Both the position numbers and the translations under genes were made by a program. DNA of 64,000 bases from Amycolatopsis echigonensis. Its GTDB lineage: Bacteria; Actinomycetota; Actinomycetes; Mycobacteriales; Pseudonocardiaceae. Of this stretch, positions 17,378 to 25,512 are shown piece by piece. The first letter of the stretch is position 1. The number at the start of each line of letters is the position of its first letter. The notes under the pieces were generated by a model. The model did not search any database. It had not been told where the DNA came from and was given only the letters and a program-made list of their open reading frames with translations. The stretch lies in NCBI RefSeq assembly GCF_014174495.1, contig NZ_JACJHR010000030.1, positions 1-64,000 of the forward strand. Direction: 5' to 3'.

Positions 17378-17484
17378 GCGGAGTTCGCCTCGATGTGGGC
17401 GATGTCCCGCAGGTAAACCCGATCGTGTCTGGCCGCGACATGGCTGGCGAAGCCTTCGTGGCCGGACGCGGCTTGGGTGCGCAT
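17359..17484 (-). CDS. Possible small ORF or gene remnant, 41 residues
   Basis: An ORF beginning MRTQAASGHEGF and ending IEANSAQYSLS. Composition looks protein-like, and the frame remains open upstream with no start (GYGGRSAEVRRRTERG...), so it may be the tail of a decayed gene rather than a complete one. It overlaps the end of pabC by 19 bases. No Shine-Dalgarno is clear. Function is unknown and confidence is low. Confidence 0.25.
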   Translation of the reverse strand: MRTQAASGHEGFASHVAARHDRVYLRDIAHIEANSAQYSLS

Positions 17485-17548
17485 GCTCGGACGACCGCGT
17501 TCAGTCCGCCGACGAACTTCTGCCGATCTTCCGCCATATCCCCGGAAG

Positions 17549-17965
17549 CTAGCCCGGATTCTCCGCCCGAGCAGCCGAAATCAGCACCACCGACGGCGTG
17601 ACCCCCTCCGCTCGATATGCGCTGATCTTGTGGTGCCCGTCCAGCAGCAACGGCCGCGTACCGGACAAAACCACCGCGACTGGCCGGTGTCCGGAGCGGA
17701 TCGCCGCGCGGTAGTACGCGACTCGCCCGTCGTCGTCCGGCCAGGCGCTCGCCGGGACCAGGTCGGGACCCTCGAAACGTTCGGGGCCGCTGACCCGGTA
17801 GTGGCCGTCGACGAGCAACGCCAGCAGGTCGCGGAGGGTTTCCGTCAGCGGGAGGCGCACCTGACCAGTCGCGAGCGCGATGCGCAGCGACTGCGGCAGC
17901 TCCGCCCGTCCTCCGGTGTTCAGCTCCAGGAAACCCGCGCCGCCGGTGATCGTTACCCGTTCCAC
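17549..17965 (-). CDS. Small ParB/sulfiredoxin-like protein linked to pxpBC
   Basis: A 138-residue protein with the segment PLLLDGHHKISAYRAEGV, which resembles the DGHHR/DGNHR loop of ParB/sulfiredoxin-fold proteins that bind a nucleotide. The region before it (WPDDDGRVAYYRAAIRSGHR) is also conserved-looking. No DNA-binding HTH follows, so it is not a partition ParB. GTG 17965 begins 2 bases after the pxpC stop, so it is the last gene of the pxp unit. A role in 5-oxoproline metabolism is inferred only from position. Confidence 0.72.
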   Translation of the reverse strand: MERVTITGGAGFLELNTGGRAELPQSLRIALATGQVRLPLTETLRDLLALLVDGHYRVSGPERFEGPDLVPASAWPDDDGRVAYYRAAIRSGHRPVAVVLSGTRPLLLDGHHKISAYRAEGVTPSVVLISAARAENPG

Positions 17966-17967
17966 GC

Positions 17968-18828
17968 TCAGAAGGACGCGTGGAACCGCACCAAGGTTCC
18001 GGGGCGTGCTTGAGCGAGTGCTCCGAGTGATGCCCGTCTCACCACCGCGACTACCGGATAACCGCCGGTGGTCGGGTGATCGGCCAGGAACACCAGCGGC
18101 AATCCGTTCGGCGGGACCTGGATCGCGCCGGTGAGCACGCCTTCGCTCGGCAATTCCGAATTGGACACAGTGGACACTCGACGTAGCGGCGGCCCGTCGA
18201 GGCGGACCCCCACCCGGTTGGATTCCGCGGTGACAGTCCACTGTGCGTTGAGTGCGCTCGCGGCGTCGGCGAACCAGTCGTCGCGGGGGCCGAGCACAAC
18301 CGGCACGGTCAACTCGGGCGGCGCGGGCGAGGCCGTGACCACGTCGGCACCGGACGGAACGCCACTGACCGGACCGAGGGGGACCGTCGTGCCTGCTTCC
18401 AGCGGCGAGGGTCCGAGTCCAGAAAGGACATCGGTCGACCGGCTCCCCAGCACCGGCGGTACCGCGATGCCGCCGGACACCGTCAGGTAGTTGCGCAGTC
18501 CGGTGGCGGGTCGGCCGATCGTCAGTTTTTGGCCTGGCTGCAACGGAATCGGCGTGTGCGAGCCCATTTCCCGCCCGTCCACCGAGACCGCGACCGGAGG
18601 ACCGGTCACCGCGGCGGTGCACGAAGCGGCCGCTCGGATGGCCAGGCCGCCCAGCACGGTTTCGATCCCGGCGGCGTCCTCCGGATTGCCGACCAGCCGG
18701 TTGCCGAGCCGCAACGCATCGACGTCGAGAGCACCCGACGGTGGGACGCCCAGATGTGCGTAACCGGGGCGGCCGAGGTCTTGCACCAGAGCCAGCGAAC
18801 CAGGCGAGACGATCTCCAGCGCGCGCAT
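17968..18828 (-). CDS. pxpC: 5-oxoprolinase subunit C (AHS2/KipA)
   Basis: A 286-residue AHS2-domain protein: LVQDLGRPGYAHLGVPPSGALD at the N-terminus, then LRLGNRLVGNPEDAAGIE, LTVSGGI and a C-terminal SNRVGVRLDGPPL with PPNGLPLVFLADHPTTGGYP. With PxpA and PxpB it hydrolyses 5-oxoproline to glutamate using ATP, clearing damaged glutamine. It overlaps pxpB by ATGA. No pxpA is found in the window. Confidence 0.94.
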   Translation of the reverse strand: MRALEIVSPGSLALVQDLGRPGYAHLGVPPSGALDVDALRLGNRLVGNPEDAAGIETVLGGLAIRAAASCTAAVTGPPVAVSVDGREMGSHTPIPLQPGQKLTIGRPATGLRNYLTVSGGIAVPPVLGSRSTDVLSGLGPSPLEAGTTVPLGPVSGVPSGADVVTASPAPPELTVPVVLGPRDDWFADAASALNAQWTVTAESNRVGVRLDGPPLRRVSTVSNSELPSEGVLTGAIQVPPNGLPLVFLADHPTTGGYPVVAVVRRASLGALAQARPGTLVRFHASF

Positions 18829-19430
18829 CAGACGCTCCGGAACCGTACGCGGAGACCAGGCGTGAACAGCGCCGGTTGCTCGGCGGAAGGGTCGAAAAGC
18901 GTCGCCTCGGTATGGCCGATCAACCGCCAGCCGCCAGGAGATTCCCGCGGGTAGACGCCGGTGTACTCGTCCGCGATGGCGACCGATCCAGCGGGGACGC
19001 GGGTTCGCGGCGAACTGAGCCGCGGCTGCTGCAGTTCGACGGGAAGTCCGGCGAGGTAACCGAAACCGGGCGCGAAACCCGTGAACGCGACTGTGTAGAC
19101 CGCGCTGGTGTGGAGGGTGACGACCTCGTCCACGCTGAGTCCCGCGTCCTCGGCGACCAGGGCGAGGTCTTCGCCGGAGTAGCGCACGTCCAGAACAACT
19201 TCGCGGACATCCGCGGCCGGTGGATGGGACAGATCGGCCGACGCCAGCAAGGAACGCGCAGCTTCCAGAGCGCCCCCGGACGCGACCACAAGCAGGGTGC
19301 GGGCCCCAGGGACGATCTCCTCGACGCCGTCGAGCGCGGCTTGGGTGAGCGTCGCCCTGGCCGCGCTCATTTCCTCGAGCGAGGTGCAGTCGAGCAGGGC
19401 GGCGTGTTCGCCGTACCGCCGCCAGCGCAC
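18828..19430 (-). CDS. pxpB: 5-oxoprolinase subunit B (AHS1/KipI)
   Basis: A 200-residue AHS1-domain protein. Signatures are YSGEDLALVAEDAGLSVDEV, FTGFAPGFGYLAGLP, RVPAGSVAIADEYTGVYP and SPGGWRLIGHT. It partners PxpC; older annotations call the pair allophanate hydrolase subunits. GTG 19430 has GGGAGACGCC before it and starts 16 bases after the FABP stop, so the nitrobindin gene, pxpB, pxpC and the ParB-like gene probably form one transcript. Confidence 0.94.
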   Translation of the reverse strand: MRWRRYGEHAALLDCTSLEEMSAARATLTQAALDGVEEIVPGARTLLVVASGGALEAARSLLASADLSHPPAADVREVVLDVRYSGEDLALVAEDAGLSVDEVVTLHTSAVYTVAFTGFAPGFGYLAGLPVELQQPRLSSPRTRVPAGSVAIADEYTGVYPRESPGGWRLIGHTEATLFDPSAEQPALFTPGLRVRFRSV

Positions 19431-19446
19431 GGCGTCTCCCGGAGCC

Positions 19447-20058
19447 TCAGCCCACCACGCGGCGCAGCAGCGCGGAGGTGTGCGGCTGCATTTCCTGGCC
19501 GACCATCGCGCGTTCCTCGACGTACCCGAGGTCGCCGTTCACCAGGCCGTACAGCCGCTGCGCGCCGGTGACCTCCTTGGCCGTCGCGGTGCGGATGACC
19601 GCGTCGGTGCCGAGCTCCCAGGCCGTCTGGCTGCGCGGTTTCCCGTAGTACAGCTCGACGATGCCGGAGCTGTGCGTGAGCAGCAGCTCGATGGTGTCGT
19701 CCTCCTGCGGCCGCCAGAACCCGGTTTCGCGGGCGGCCGGCCGCAGCACGCTGCCGTCCTCGTTCAGCAGCCACGAGCGCGCCTCGTGGAACAGGAACGG
19801 GCGGCCGTCGTGGGCGATGGTCAGCTGCTGGGCGAACTTGATCGGCCCGTCGATCGTCGGGTAGTCGACCTCGCCCTCGCCGCGCCATACGCCGACGAGC
19901 GGCAGCAGTGCCAGGCACGCGTCGTTCAGGTTCGGGCCCTCGCGCAGGTTCGCCGTGTCGTTCGGGATCGGAAGGTCGTCCCACAACGGCAGGTTGCGGT
20001 CGCGCGTGCTGGCGGCCCGCTTCTCGGCTGCTGCGATGGCTTCGTCGCCACTCGTCAT
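19447..20058 (-). CDS. Nitrobindin / FABP-like heme-binding protein
   Basis: A 203-residue beta-barrel (formerly DUF1794). It carries the family motif LVGVWRGEGEVDYPTI and a C-terminal block GLVNGDLGYVEERAM with MQPHTSALLRRV. The heme-ligand His expected near the C-terminus is in QPHTSA. Mycobacterial Rv0813c has the same genomic place. Nitrobindins bind ferric heme and can isomerise peroxynitrite. ATG 20058 (MTSGDEAIAAAEKRA) is selected; the longer frame lacks a ribosome site. Confidence 0.9.
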   Translation of the reverse strand: MTSGDEAIAAAEKRAASTRDRNLPLWDDLPIPNDTANLREGPNLNDACLALLPLVGVWRGEGEVDYPTIDGPIKFAQQLTIAHDGRPFLFHEARSWLLNEDGSVLRPAARETGFWRPQEDDTIELLLTHSSGIVELYYGKPRSQTAWELGTDAVIRTATAKEVTGAQRLYGLVNGDLGYVEERAMVGQEMQPHTSALLRRVVG

Positions 20059-20063
20059 GCTGA

Positions 20064-20162
20064 TCAGCGCTGGTCGGCGTACAGCCGGTAGACGACGTAG
20101 ACCGCGAACCACACGGTGGCGATGCCCGCGATGATCAACAGGGTCGTAAACAAGGTCTCCAC
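20064..20162 (-). CDS. 32-residue single-pass membrane peptide
   Basis: A very short ORF starting GTG 20162: METLFTTLLIIAGI, then ATVWFAVYVVYRLYADQR. One hydrophobic helix (about residues 4-25) is followed by a charged tail. It lies 5 bases upstream of the nitrobindin start on the same strand, implying cotranscription. The even hydrophobic stretch and clean stop suggest a genuine small membrane protein. Function is unknown. Confidence 0.62.
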   Translation of the reverse strand: METLFTTLLIIAGIATVWFAVYVVYRLYADQR

Positions 20163-20273
20163 AGCGAGGACAATAGTCCGCCCCGGCTCATCTGGCCCCG
20201 CCCAGGGTCGCGGCGGTGAGGACGGTCACCGTCACCAGCATCGAGCCGCCCTCCCGGCGCGCCGTCAAACGCA

Positions 20274-20320
20274 GTGAAGGGCTCCTCGCGGGAATCAGAT
20301 TCCCGCGAGGAGCCCTTCAC
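20274..20320. terminator. Perfect 22-bp hairpin downstream of sseC
   Basis: Arms at 20274-20295 and 20299-20320 are exact reverse complements separated by a 3-base loop (CAG); the arm begins GTGAAGGGCTCC. It lies 10 bases past the sseC stop, so it can terminate the sulfur operon, although no long U-tract follows. The perfect long stem is also the form of dispersed intergenic hairpins in Amycolatopsis-like genomes. Confidence 0.7.
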
Positions 20321-20330
20321 AGACCGTAGG

Positions 20331-20636
20331 TCAGGCGACCGAAATGGCCAGCTGGTGCAGGCCCGGTCCCTCCGCGGTGACGTTGGCCTCGCCGTTGCCC
20401 GTGCGGTGCAGGGCGCGCACCGTCCAGGACCCCTCGGCCGCGTAGAAACGGAAGTCGCCGTCCGCCGAGGACACGACCTCGCCCGCGAAGTCGCCGCCGC
20501 CGTCGAGAAGCCGGACGAACGCGCCGCCGACCGGTCCATCGGCGCCGGTGACCTTGCCGGCCAGCACGACCTGGCCGTTGGTGTCGAAGTCCGCCGGGGT
20601 CGCGACCTGTGCCGGTGCGCTGCAGCCGTCTGCCAT
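20331..20636 (-). CDS. sseC: DUF1416 protein SseC
   Basis: A 101-residue protein of the DUF1416 family, MADGCSAPAQVATPADFDTN at the start and a beta-rich body with GPVGGAFVRLLD and DGDFRFYAAEGSWTVRAL. It resembles a transthyretin-like or CarboxypepD_reg-type beta sandwich. It always pairs with a rhodanese in actinobacteria (Rv0814c with Rv0815c), and here its ATG overlaps the rhodanese stop as TGATG. A role in sulfur transfer is inferred from that pairing; an invariant Cys near the N-terminus is present. Confidence 0.93.
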   Translation of the reverse strand: MADGCSAPAQVATPADFDTNGQVVLAGKVTGADGPVGGAFVRLLDGGGDFAGEVVSSADGDFRFYAAEGSWTVRALHRTGNGEANVTAEGPGLHQLAISVA

Positions 20637-21472
20637 CACTTAGCTCCCAACTCGACCGGAACGCCGACCAGCGAACCGTATTCCGTCCACGAACCGTCGT
20701 AGTTCTTCACGTCCTGCTGGCCGAGCAGCTCGTGCAGGGCGAACCAGGCGATCGACGAACGCTCGCCGATGCGGCAGTACGCGATGGTCGGCTTGCTCTC
20801 GTCGTAGCCGGCCTCGGCGTAGAGGTCCTTGATCTCCTGCTCGGACTTGAAGGTGCCGTCCTCGTTGGCGACCTTCGCCCACGGCACGTTCAGCGCGCCC
20901 GGGATGTGGCCCGGCACCTGCGACTGCTCCTGCGGCAGGTGCGCCGGCGCGAGCAGCTTGCCGGAGAACTCGTCCGGCGAGCGCACGTCGATGTAGTTCT
21001 TCGAGCCGATCGACTGGACGACCTCGTCGCGGAAGGCGCGCAGCGACAGGTCCTGGTCCTTGGCCTTGTAGTTGGTCGGCTCGCGCTTGACCTCGTCGGT
21101 GTTCAGCTCGCGGCCGTCGAGCTCCCACTTCTTGCGGCCGCCGTCGAGCAGCTGCACGTTCTCGTGGCCGTAGAGCTTGAAGTACCAGTACGCGTACGCG
21201 GCGAACCAGTTGTTGTTGCCGCCGTAGAGGATCACGCGGTCGTCGTTCGAGATGCCCTTCTCCGACAGGAGCTTCTCGAAGCCCTCCTTGTCGACGAAGT
21301 CGCGGCGGACGCCGTCCTGGAGGTCCTTGCGCCAGTCGAGCTTCACCGCGCCGCGGATGTGCCCGTTGTCGTAGGCGGTCGTGTCCTCGTCGACCTCGGC
21401 GAACACCACGCCCGGGGTGTCCAGGTTCTCCTCGGCCCACTGGGTGGTGACCAGGACGTCTTCTCGGCTCAT
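20636..21472 (-). CDS. cysA2: Thiosulfate sulfurtransferase (tandem rhodanese)
   Basis: A 278-residue two-domain rhodanese. The N-terminal domain is structural; the C-terminal one holds the persulfide Cys in the loop AYCRIGERSS (about residue 233). CysA2/SseA-type enzymes move sulfane sulfur from thiosulfate or 3-mercaptopyruvate to thiophilic acceptors. Domain marks include NGHIRGAVKLDW and QVPGHIPGALNVPW. It is the central gene of the leader-DUF4395-rhodanese-sseC operon. Confidence 0.95.
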   Translation of the reverse strand: MSREDVLVTTQWAEENLDTPGVVFAEVDEDTTAYDNGHIRGAVKLDWRKDLQDGVRRDFVDKEGFEKLLSEKGISNDDRVILYGGNNNWFAAYAYWYFKLYGHENVQLLDGGRKKWELDGRELNTDEVKREPTNYKAKDQDLSLRAFRDEVVQSIGSKNYIDVRSPDEFSGKLLAPAHLPQEQSQVPGHIPGALNVPWAKVANEDGTFKSEQEIKDLYAEAGYDESKPTIAYCRIGERSSIAWFALHELLGQQDVKNYDGSWTEYGSLVGVPVELGAK

Positions 21473-21502
21473 GGAGGCTGACTCTCTTTCTGGGTTGGGG
21501 TG

Positions 21503-21937
21503 TTACGAGGACGCCCGTGCGGGGCTGAAACGCTTGATCAGCAGGTACATCTGGCACCCGAGGCAGTAGTTGAACGCCGCGTTGAGGAACGCGGCGAAAA
21601 GCGCGAACGCGGTCGCGACGACGCCGAGCGGCGTCACGCCGGTCGCGAAGCCGATCGTGCCGACGAGCGCGAACACGAACCCGACCGCCTGCGCGAACCG
21701 CAGCGGGGCGGCGTCCTCGCGTTCGGTCGGCGGCCCGAGCCGCGGCGCGACCACGAGCCGGTACAGCACCGAGTACGGCGCGGGCTTGAGCCCGACGAAC
21801 GCGCCGATCGCGAAGACCACGGTCTGCAGTGCGAGCAACGGCCACCACTGCGTGACGAGCACGACGGCGAGCACCACCGTGGTCACGATCGCGGCGAACC
21901 TGGGACCTCGCGGGTCTACGGCCGGTCCGGCGGACAT
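21503..21937 (-). CDS. DUF4395 membrane protein
   Basis: A 144-residue protein with about four membrane helices and a C-terminal NYCLGCQMYLLIKR containing CxxC near the last helix. DUF4395 proteins often sit with thioredoxins and rhodaneses, and the Cys pair suggests a membrane step in thiol or sulfane-sulfur handling; that role is inferred. It lies between the leader peptide and cysA2, 30 bases before the latter, all on one strand. Confidence 0.88.
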   Translation of the reverse strand: MSAGPAVDPRGPRFAAIVTTVVLAVVLVTQWWPLLALQTVVFAIGAFVGLKPAPYSVLYRLVVAPRLGPPTEREDAAPLRFAQAVGFVFALVGTIGFATGVTPLGVVATAFALFAAFLNAAFNYCLGCQMYLLIKRFSPARASS

Positions 21938-22024
21938 GGGTTCCTCCTGCTCAGTGCGAGGGGAAAGCGTGCGGACAGCACGCGGCGAAGACGGGTACGG
22001 CGACAGGACGGCGCGAGACGTGCT

Positions 22025-22162
22025 TCAGCGCCGGCCGGGGAAAGGCAGACACAAGCTGCTGCGCACGCGGCAGAAATCGACCGCGCGGCGCTGCGTCAGG
22101 AGGGTGATGGGCAGCTCGTCCACAGGGGGAGGGTACCCAGGCTCGCTCGCTCCCGGAACCAT
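22025..22162 (-). CDS. Putative Cys-containing leader peptide of sulfur operon
   Basis: A 45-residue ORF ending LTQRRAVDFCRVRSSLC plus LPFPGRR. The LLTxRR-V-D-x-C-R-V pattern is that of the short leader peptides found upstream of sulfur-assimilation genes in Streptomyces and relatives. ATG 22162 has AAGGA 6 bases upstream; GTG 22123 is a shorter alternative (32 residues). It lies 87 bases before DUF4395. Translation through the Cys codons may sense cysteine supply and control the downstream genes, as in known Cys attenuators; this is inference. Confidence 0.6.
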   Translation of the reverse strand: MVPGASEPGYPPPVDELPITLLTQRRAVDFCRVRSSLCLPFPGRR

Positions 22163-22233
22163 GTTCATTCCTTGGGACGAGGTCCGGATCCTGAGAATCA
22201 ACCGCCGCGGACGGCGCGAATTGACCGCGCGGG

Positions 22234-22668
22234 TCAGTGCGACGCGGCGGTGAGATGCGGGCGGAGCGCCTCGAGCAGCTCCGGGCCCTTGGGCACGCCG
22301 CCCACGCGCAGCAGTTCCCGGCCCTCCGGGTCCAGCGCGAGCGTAGTCGGCGTGCTGAGCACCGACAGCGCCTGCGCGACCTCGGGACGTTCGGTGACGT
22401 CCAGGTCGACGTGGTGCAGGCCGTCGGTCTTCTCCGCGAGCGACGACAGAATCGCCCGCGTGTGCCGGCACGGGGTGCAGAACGTGGTGGAGATCTGCAC
22501 CAGGGTGACGGCGGATTCCGGATCAAGGGCCTCGGCGACCGGAGCGGGGAGCGGACGCGGCCGCGCGGCCGGTTTGGCGGCGCGGATCCGGCCGTTGCGG
22601 GCGTGCAGGACGAGGCCCGCGGCCGTCGCGACGACCAGCGTCGCCAGCAGCACCCACACTCCGGTCAC
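22234..22668 (-). CDS. thiX: Membrane-anchored thioredoxin-like protein
   Basis: A 144-residue protein with an N-terminal membrane anchor (VWVLLATLVVATAAGLVL) and a thioredoxin domain with the redox motif TTFCTPCRHT. The cis-Pro is in LSTPTTLALD. It corresponds to Rv0816c (thiX) by order and motif. It lies 5 bases after the lmeA stop, so the two form an operon. It probably acts on the outer face or in the membrane in thiol-disulfide exchange; polarity of the anchor was not determined. Confidence 0.9.
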   Translation of the reverse strand: MTGVWVLLATLVVATAAGLVLHARNGRIRAAKPAARPRPLPAPVAEALDPESAVTLVQISTTFCTPCRHTRAILSSLAEKTDGLHHVDLDVTERPEVAQALSVLSTPTTLALDPEGRELLRVGGVPKGPELLEALRPHLTAASH

Positions 22669-22673
22669 CGGGA

Positions 22674-23576
22674 TCAGCCTCCGTGGTTGGTGGACAGGTC
22701 GGAGAAGTTCACGTCGTGCGCTTCGCCCTTGATGGTCACCGAACCGCTGTCCACGCGGACCGCGGTCGGGGTGACCGACAGCGGCAGCCGGGTCGTCGAA
22801 ATGGACGCCCGGAAGTTCGGCAGCAGAGCTTTCTGCACAGCATCCGGAACGGTCGTGGTGCTCTGGTCATTCCCGAACTGGAGCCGGTACGGCACGATCG
22901 AGATCGTCTTCTCCTTGAGCTGGATCAGCGCGAAGCAGAAGATCTCCACCTTCTGCCCGGCCACCTGCACGTCGCCGGAGATCCGCACGCCCGCGCTGGT
23001 GCCGTCGGCCGGTTCGCCGTCGGCGTTGGTCGGCGTCGGGTCCGGCTGTTTGCCCTGGTCGGTGTCGCCGTACTTGACATACGCCTGGGTCGACTGCTCG
23101 ATCTTCAGGTTCTGGATCTTGTTCAGCGGCGAGACCCGCGCGAGGTCGGACGCCTTGATCGTCACCGCGCCGGTGAGCTTGCCGATCTTCACCGCCTTGG
23201 TGTTGCCGGACGTGAGGTCCGACAGCGGCGCGATGACGTCCTCGAGTTCGGCGCTCACGCGCAGGTCGCGAAGTTCGCTGCCGACCGGGACGCCGTCGGC
23301 CGAAACGGTGATGTGACTGTAGTCACCCGAGAGGGCCTGCACGGTGAACGGGAAACCGTGGATGGTGACCGACGGATCGTCGCTCAGCCCGAGCTGTGCG
23401 CGGGCCTTCTGCGAGATCGTGTGCTCGGCGAACGCCGCCGCTCCGAAATCCGCACCGACCAGCAGGAGCACCAGCACTCCCAGCACGATCAGCCACCGCC
23501 GCACACGCCTGCCGCGGCGGCCGCCGCCGGGGTACGGGGCCGGTCGGTCGTCCCGGATCACGGGCCTGCTCGCCAT
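22674..23576 (-). CDS. lmeA: LmeA-like phospholipid-binding protein (DUF2993)
   Basis: A 300-residue protein with an N-terminal signal-anchor (RRVRRWLIVLGVLVLLLVGA) and a DUF2993 body. Family traits are FAEHTISQKARAQLGLSD and VTIHGFPFTVQALSGDYSHI. Mycobacterial LmeA is a periplasmic protein that binds phosphatidylinositol species and supports mannan elongation. ATG 23576 is used because AGGAGAACCGAGG lies upstream. It is divergent from glnR with about 170 bases between. Confidence 0.93.
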   Translation of the reverse strand: MASRPVIRDDRPAPYPGGGRRGRRVRRWLIVLGVLVLLLVGADFGAAAFAEHTISQKARAQLGLSDDPSVTIHGFPFTVQALSGDYSHITVSADGVPVGSELRDLRVSAELEDVIAPLSDLTSGNTKAVKIGKLTGAVTIKASDLARVSPLNKIQNLKIEQSTQAYVKYGDTDQGKQPDPTPTNADGEPADGTSAGVRISGDVQVAGQKVEIFCFALIQLKEKTISIVPYRLQFGNDQSTTTVPDAVQKALLPNFRASISTTRLPLSVTPTAVRVDSGSVTIKGEAHDVNFSDLSTNHGG

Positions 23577-23750
23577 CGCCTCGGTTCTCCTGTTCGGGTG
23601 GATTTCGTCGTGGTGCGGGTCACGTCCAGGCTGTTCGGCCAGGTGTGATCGATCCAGCACGAGCTAGGTGCCGGGGTGTTCACCCGCTATTCTCACTTAG
23701 CACCGACCGACGCCACGCTCGAGGCGACGAATCTGAAGGCGGTGCGGATC

Positions 23751-24482
23751 ATGAGCTTGGACCTGCTGGTGCTGACGGGGGAACTCGACGCAACCTCCGT
23801 ATTACCCGCGCTGGACCTGCTGCCGCACACCGTACGCGTACGCGAGCCGGAAGTGACGGCCCTGCTCGACGCGGGCCACCGCGACGTCATCCTGCTCGAC
23901 GCGCGCAGCGACCTGGCGTCCGCGAAGAGCCTGTGCCGCCTGCTCAAGGGCGCGGAGGACGAAGCGGGCACGCCGGTCATCGCGGTTGTCGGTGAAGGCG
24001 GCCTGGTGGCGGTCAACTCCGAATGGCGCACTGACGACATCCTCCTGCCTACCGCGGGTCCCGCGGAGGTGGACGCGCGGCTGCGGCTGGCCACCACTCG
24101 CGACGGCGTCGGGCTGCAGGCGGACGCCGAACTGCGCGTGGGCGACCTCGTCATCGACGAAGCGACGTACACGGCGAAGCTGCGCCGTCGCACGCTAGAG
24201 CTGACGTACAAGGAGTTCGAGCTCCTCAAGTACCTCGCCCAGCACGCCGGCCGGGTGTTCACCCGCGCGCAGCTGCTGCAGGAAGTGTGGGGTTACGACT
24301 TCTTCGGCGGCACGCGCACGGTCGACGTCCACGTACGGCGTCTTCGCGCGAAGCTCGGCCCGGAGCACGAGCAGATGATCGGCACTGTGCGAAACGTCGG
24401 CTACAAGTTCGAGCGGCCGGCGAAGGGCGCGAAGCCGGTTGTCGCCGTTCCTACCGACGCTTCGGAGCTGACCTCCCGCTGA
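23751..24482 (+). CDS. glnR: Orphan response regulator GlnR, nitrogen control
   Basis: A 243-residue OmpR-type regulator. The N-terminal receiver-like domain ([20 protein letters not shown]) keeps the GlnR pattern, with [11 protein letters not shown] around the would-be phosphorylation Asp. The C-terminal winged helix has [20 protein letters not shown] and [15 protein letters not shown]. GlnR controls nitrogen assimilation in actinobacteria without a dedicated kinase. Neither strand has a histidine kinase nearby. mshD follows 22 bases later, as in Rv0818-Rv0819. Confidence 0.94.
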   Translation: MSLDLLVLTGELDATSVLPALDLLPHTVRVREPEVTALLDAGHRDVILLDARSDLASAKSLCRLLKGAEDEAGTPVIAVVGEGGLVAVNSEWRTDDILLPTAGPAEVDARLRLATTRDGVGLQADAELRVGDLVIDEATYTAKLRRRTLELTYKEFELLKYLAQHAGRVFTRAQLLQEVWGYDFFGGTRTVDVHVRRLRAKLGPEHEQMIGTVRNVGYKFERPAKGAKPVVAVPTDASELTSR

Positions 24483-24504
24483 CTTTCGCCGGTAAGGTCG
24501 GTTC

Positions 24505-25404
24505 GTGGCTATCGACGTTGGCGAGTGGACGACCGATCCCGACGACGCGGTGCGCGAAGTGCTGCTCGCGGTCAAAGCGACTGACGGACGTCCCGAGGTC
24601 GACGCGACCGGGCCGCTGCCGCGCGAATTCGAGGGCGGGCTGCATCTTCTCGCCCGCTTCGACGGCGCGCCCGCCGGATACGCCCACCTCGATACGGAAG
24701 GCGACTCCCACGGCCACCAGGTCGCGGAGCTTTTCGTGCACCCGGAATTCCGGCGTCGCGGCGTCGGTACCGCGCTCGCGCAGGCGGTAGTCGAGCGCGC
24801 CGACGCGGGTCTGCGGGTGTGGGCGCACGGTGATCACCCTGGCGCGGCGGCGATCGCGAAGAAACTCGGCCTCGGCCGGCAACGCGAACTGCTGGTTTTG
24901 CACGTCGCCGTATCCGGCGCGGACTGGCCGGAACCGGTGCTGCACAACGGTTTCCGGCTGCGCACCTTCGTTCCCGGCCAGGACGAGGACGCGCTGGTCG
25001 CGGTCAACGCGCGCGCGTTCGACTGGCATCCGGAACAGGGCGCGCTGACCGTCGCCGAGGTGCGTGCCGAGGAACGACACGCGTGGTTCGACCCGGCCGG
25101 CTTGTTCCTCGCGGAGAACGAAAGCGGCGAGGTCGTCGGCTTCCACTGGACGAAGGTCCACGACCCGGTGCCCGGCCGCTTCGACGGCGACCCGGTCGGG
25201 GAGGTCTACGTGGTCGGCGTGGATCCGGCTACTCAGGGTAGCGGCCTGGGCAAGGCGCTTACCCTCGCCGGACTCCGCTACCTGCGGGCCCGGGGGCTAC
25301 CGAGAGTCATCCTGTACGTCGAGGGCGACAACGCCGCGGCTTTGGCTGTCTACAACAAGCTGGGGTTCCAGCGTTTCGAGACCGACGTCCAGTACGGTGC
25401 GTGA
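24505..25404 (+). CDS. mshD: Mycothiol synthase
   Basis: A 299-residue protein with two GNAT domains. The first acetyl-CoA loop is PEFRRRGVGTALAQAVV and the second, active one is PATQGSGLGKALTLAGL. Mycothiol synthase acetylates the Cys of Cys-GlcN-Ins to finish mycothiol, the actinobacterial glutathione equivalent. The length and the order after glnR match Rv0819. The start is GTG 24505. It ends about 240 bases before pstS. Confidence 0.95.
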   Translation: MAIDVGEWTTDPDDAVREVLLAVKATDGRPEVDATGPLPREFEGGLHLLARFDGAPAGYAHLDTEGDSHGHQVAELFVHPEFRRRGVGTALAQAVVERADAGLRVWAHGDHPGAAAIAKKLGLGRQRELLVLHVAVSGADWPEPVLHNGFRLRTFVPGQDEDALVAVNARAFDWHPEQGALTVAEVRAEERHAWFDPAGLFLAENESGEVVGFHWTKVHDPVPGRFDGDPVGEVYVVGVDPATQGSGLGKALTLAGLRYLRARGLPRVILYVEGDNAAALAVYNKLGFQRFETDVQYGA

Positions 25405-25512
25405 TCACGGTGGACGCGCGGGGTGACTCGTGTTACTTTCCGCGTACTGGCAGGTCACGACCAGGCCACGGCACCCGTTCGGGGTAGTTGCCCTGCTCAC
25501 AAACGGTGACTT

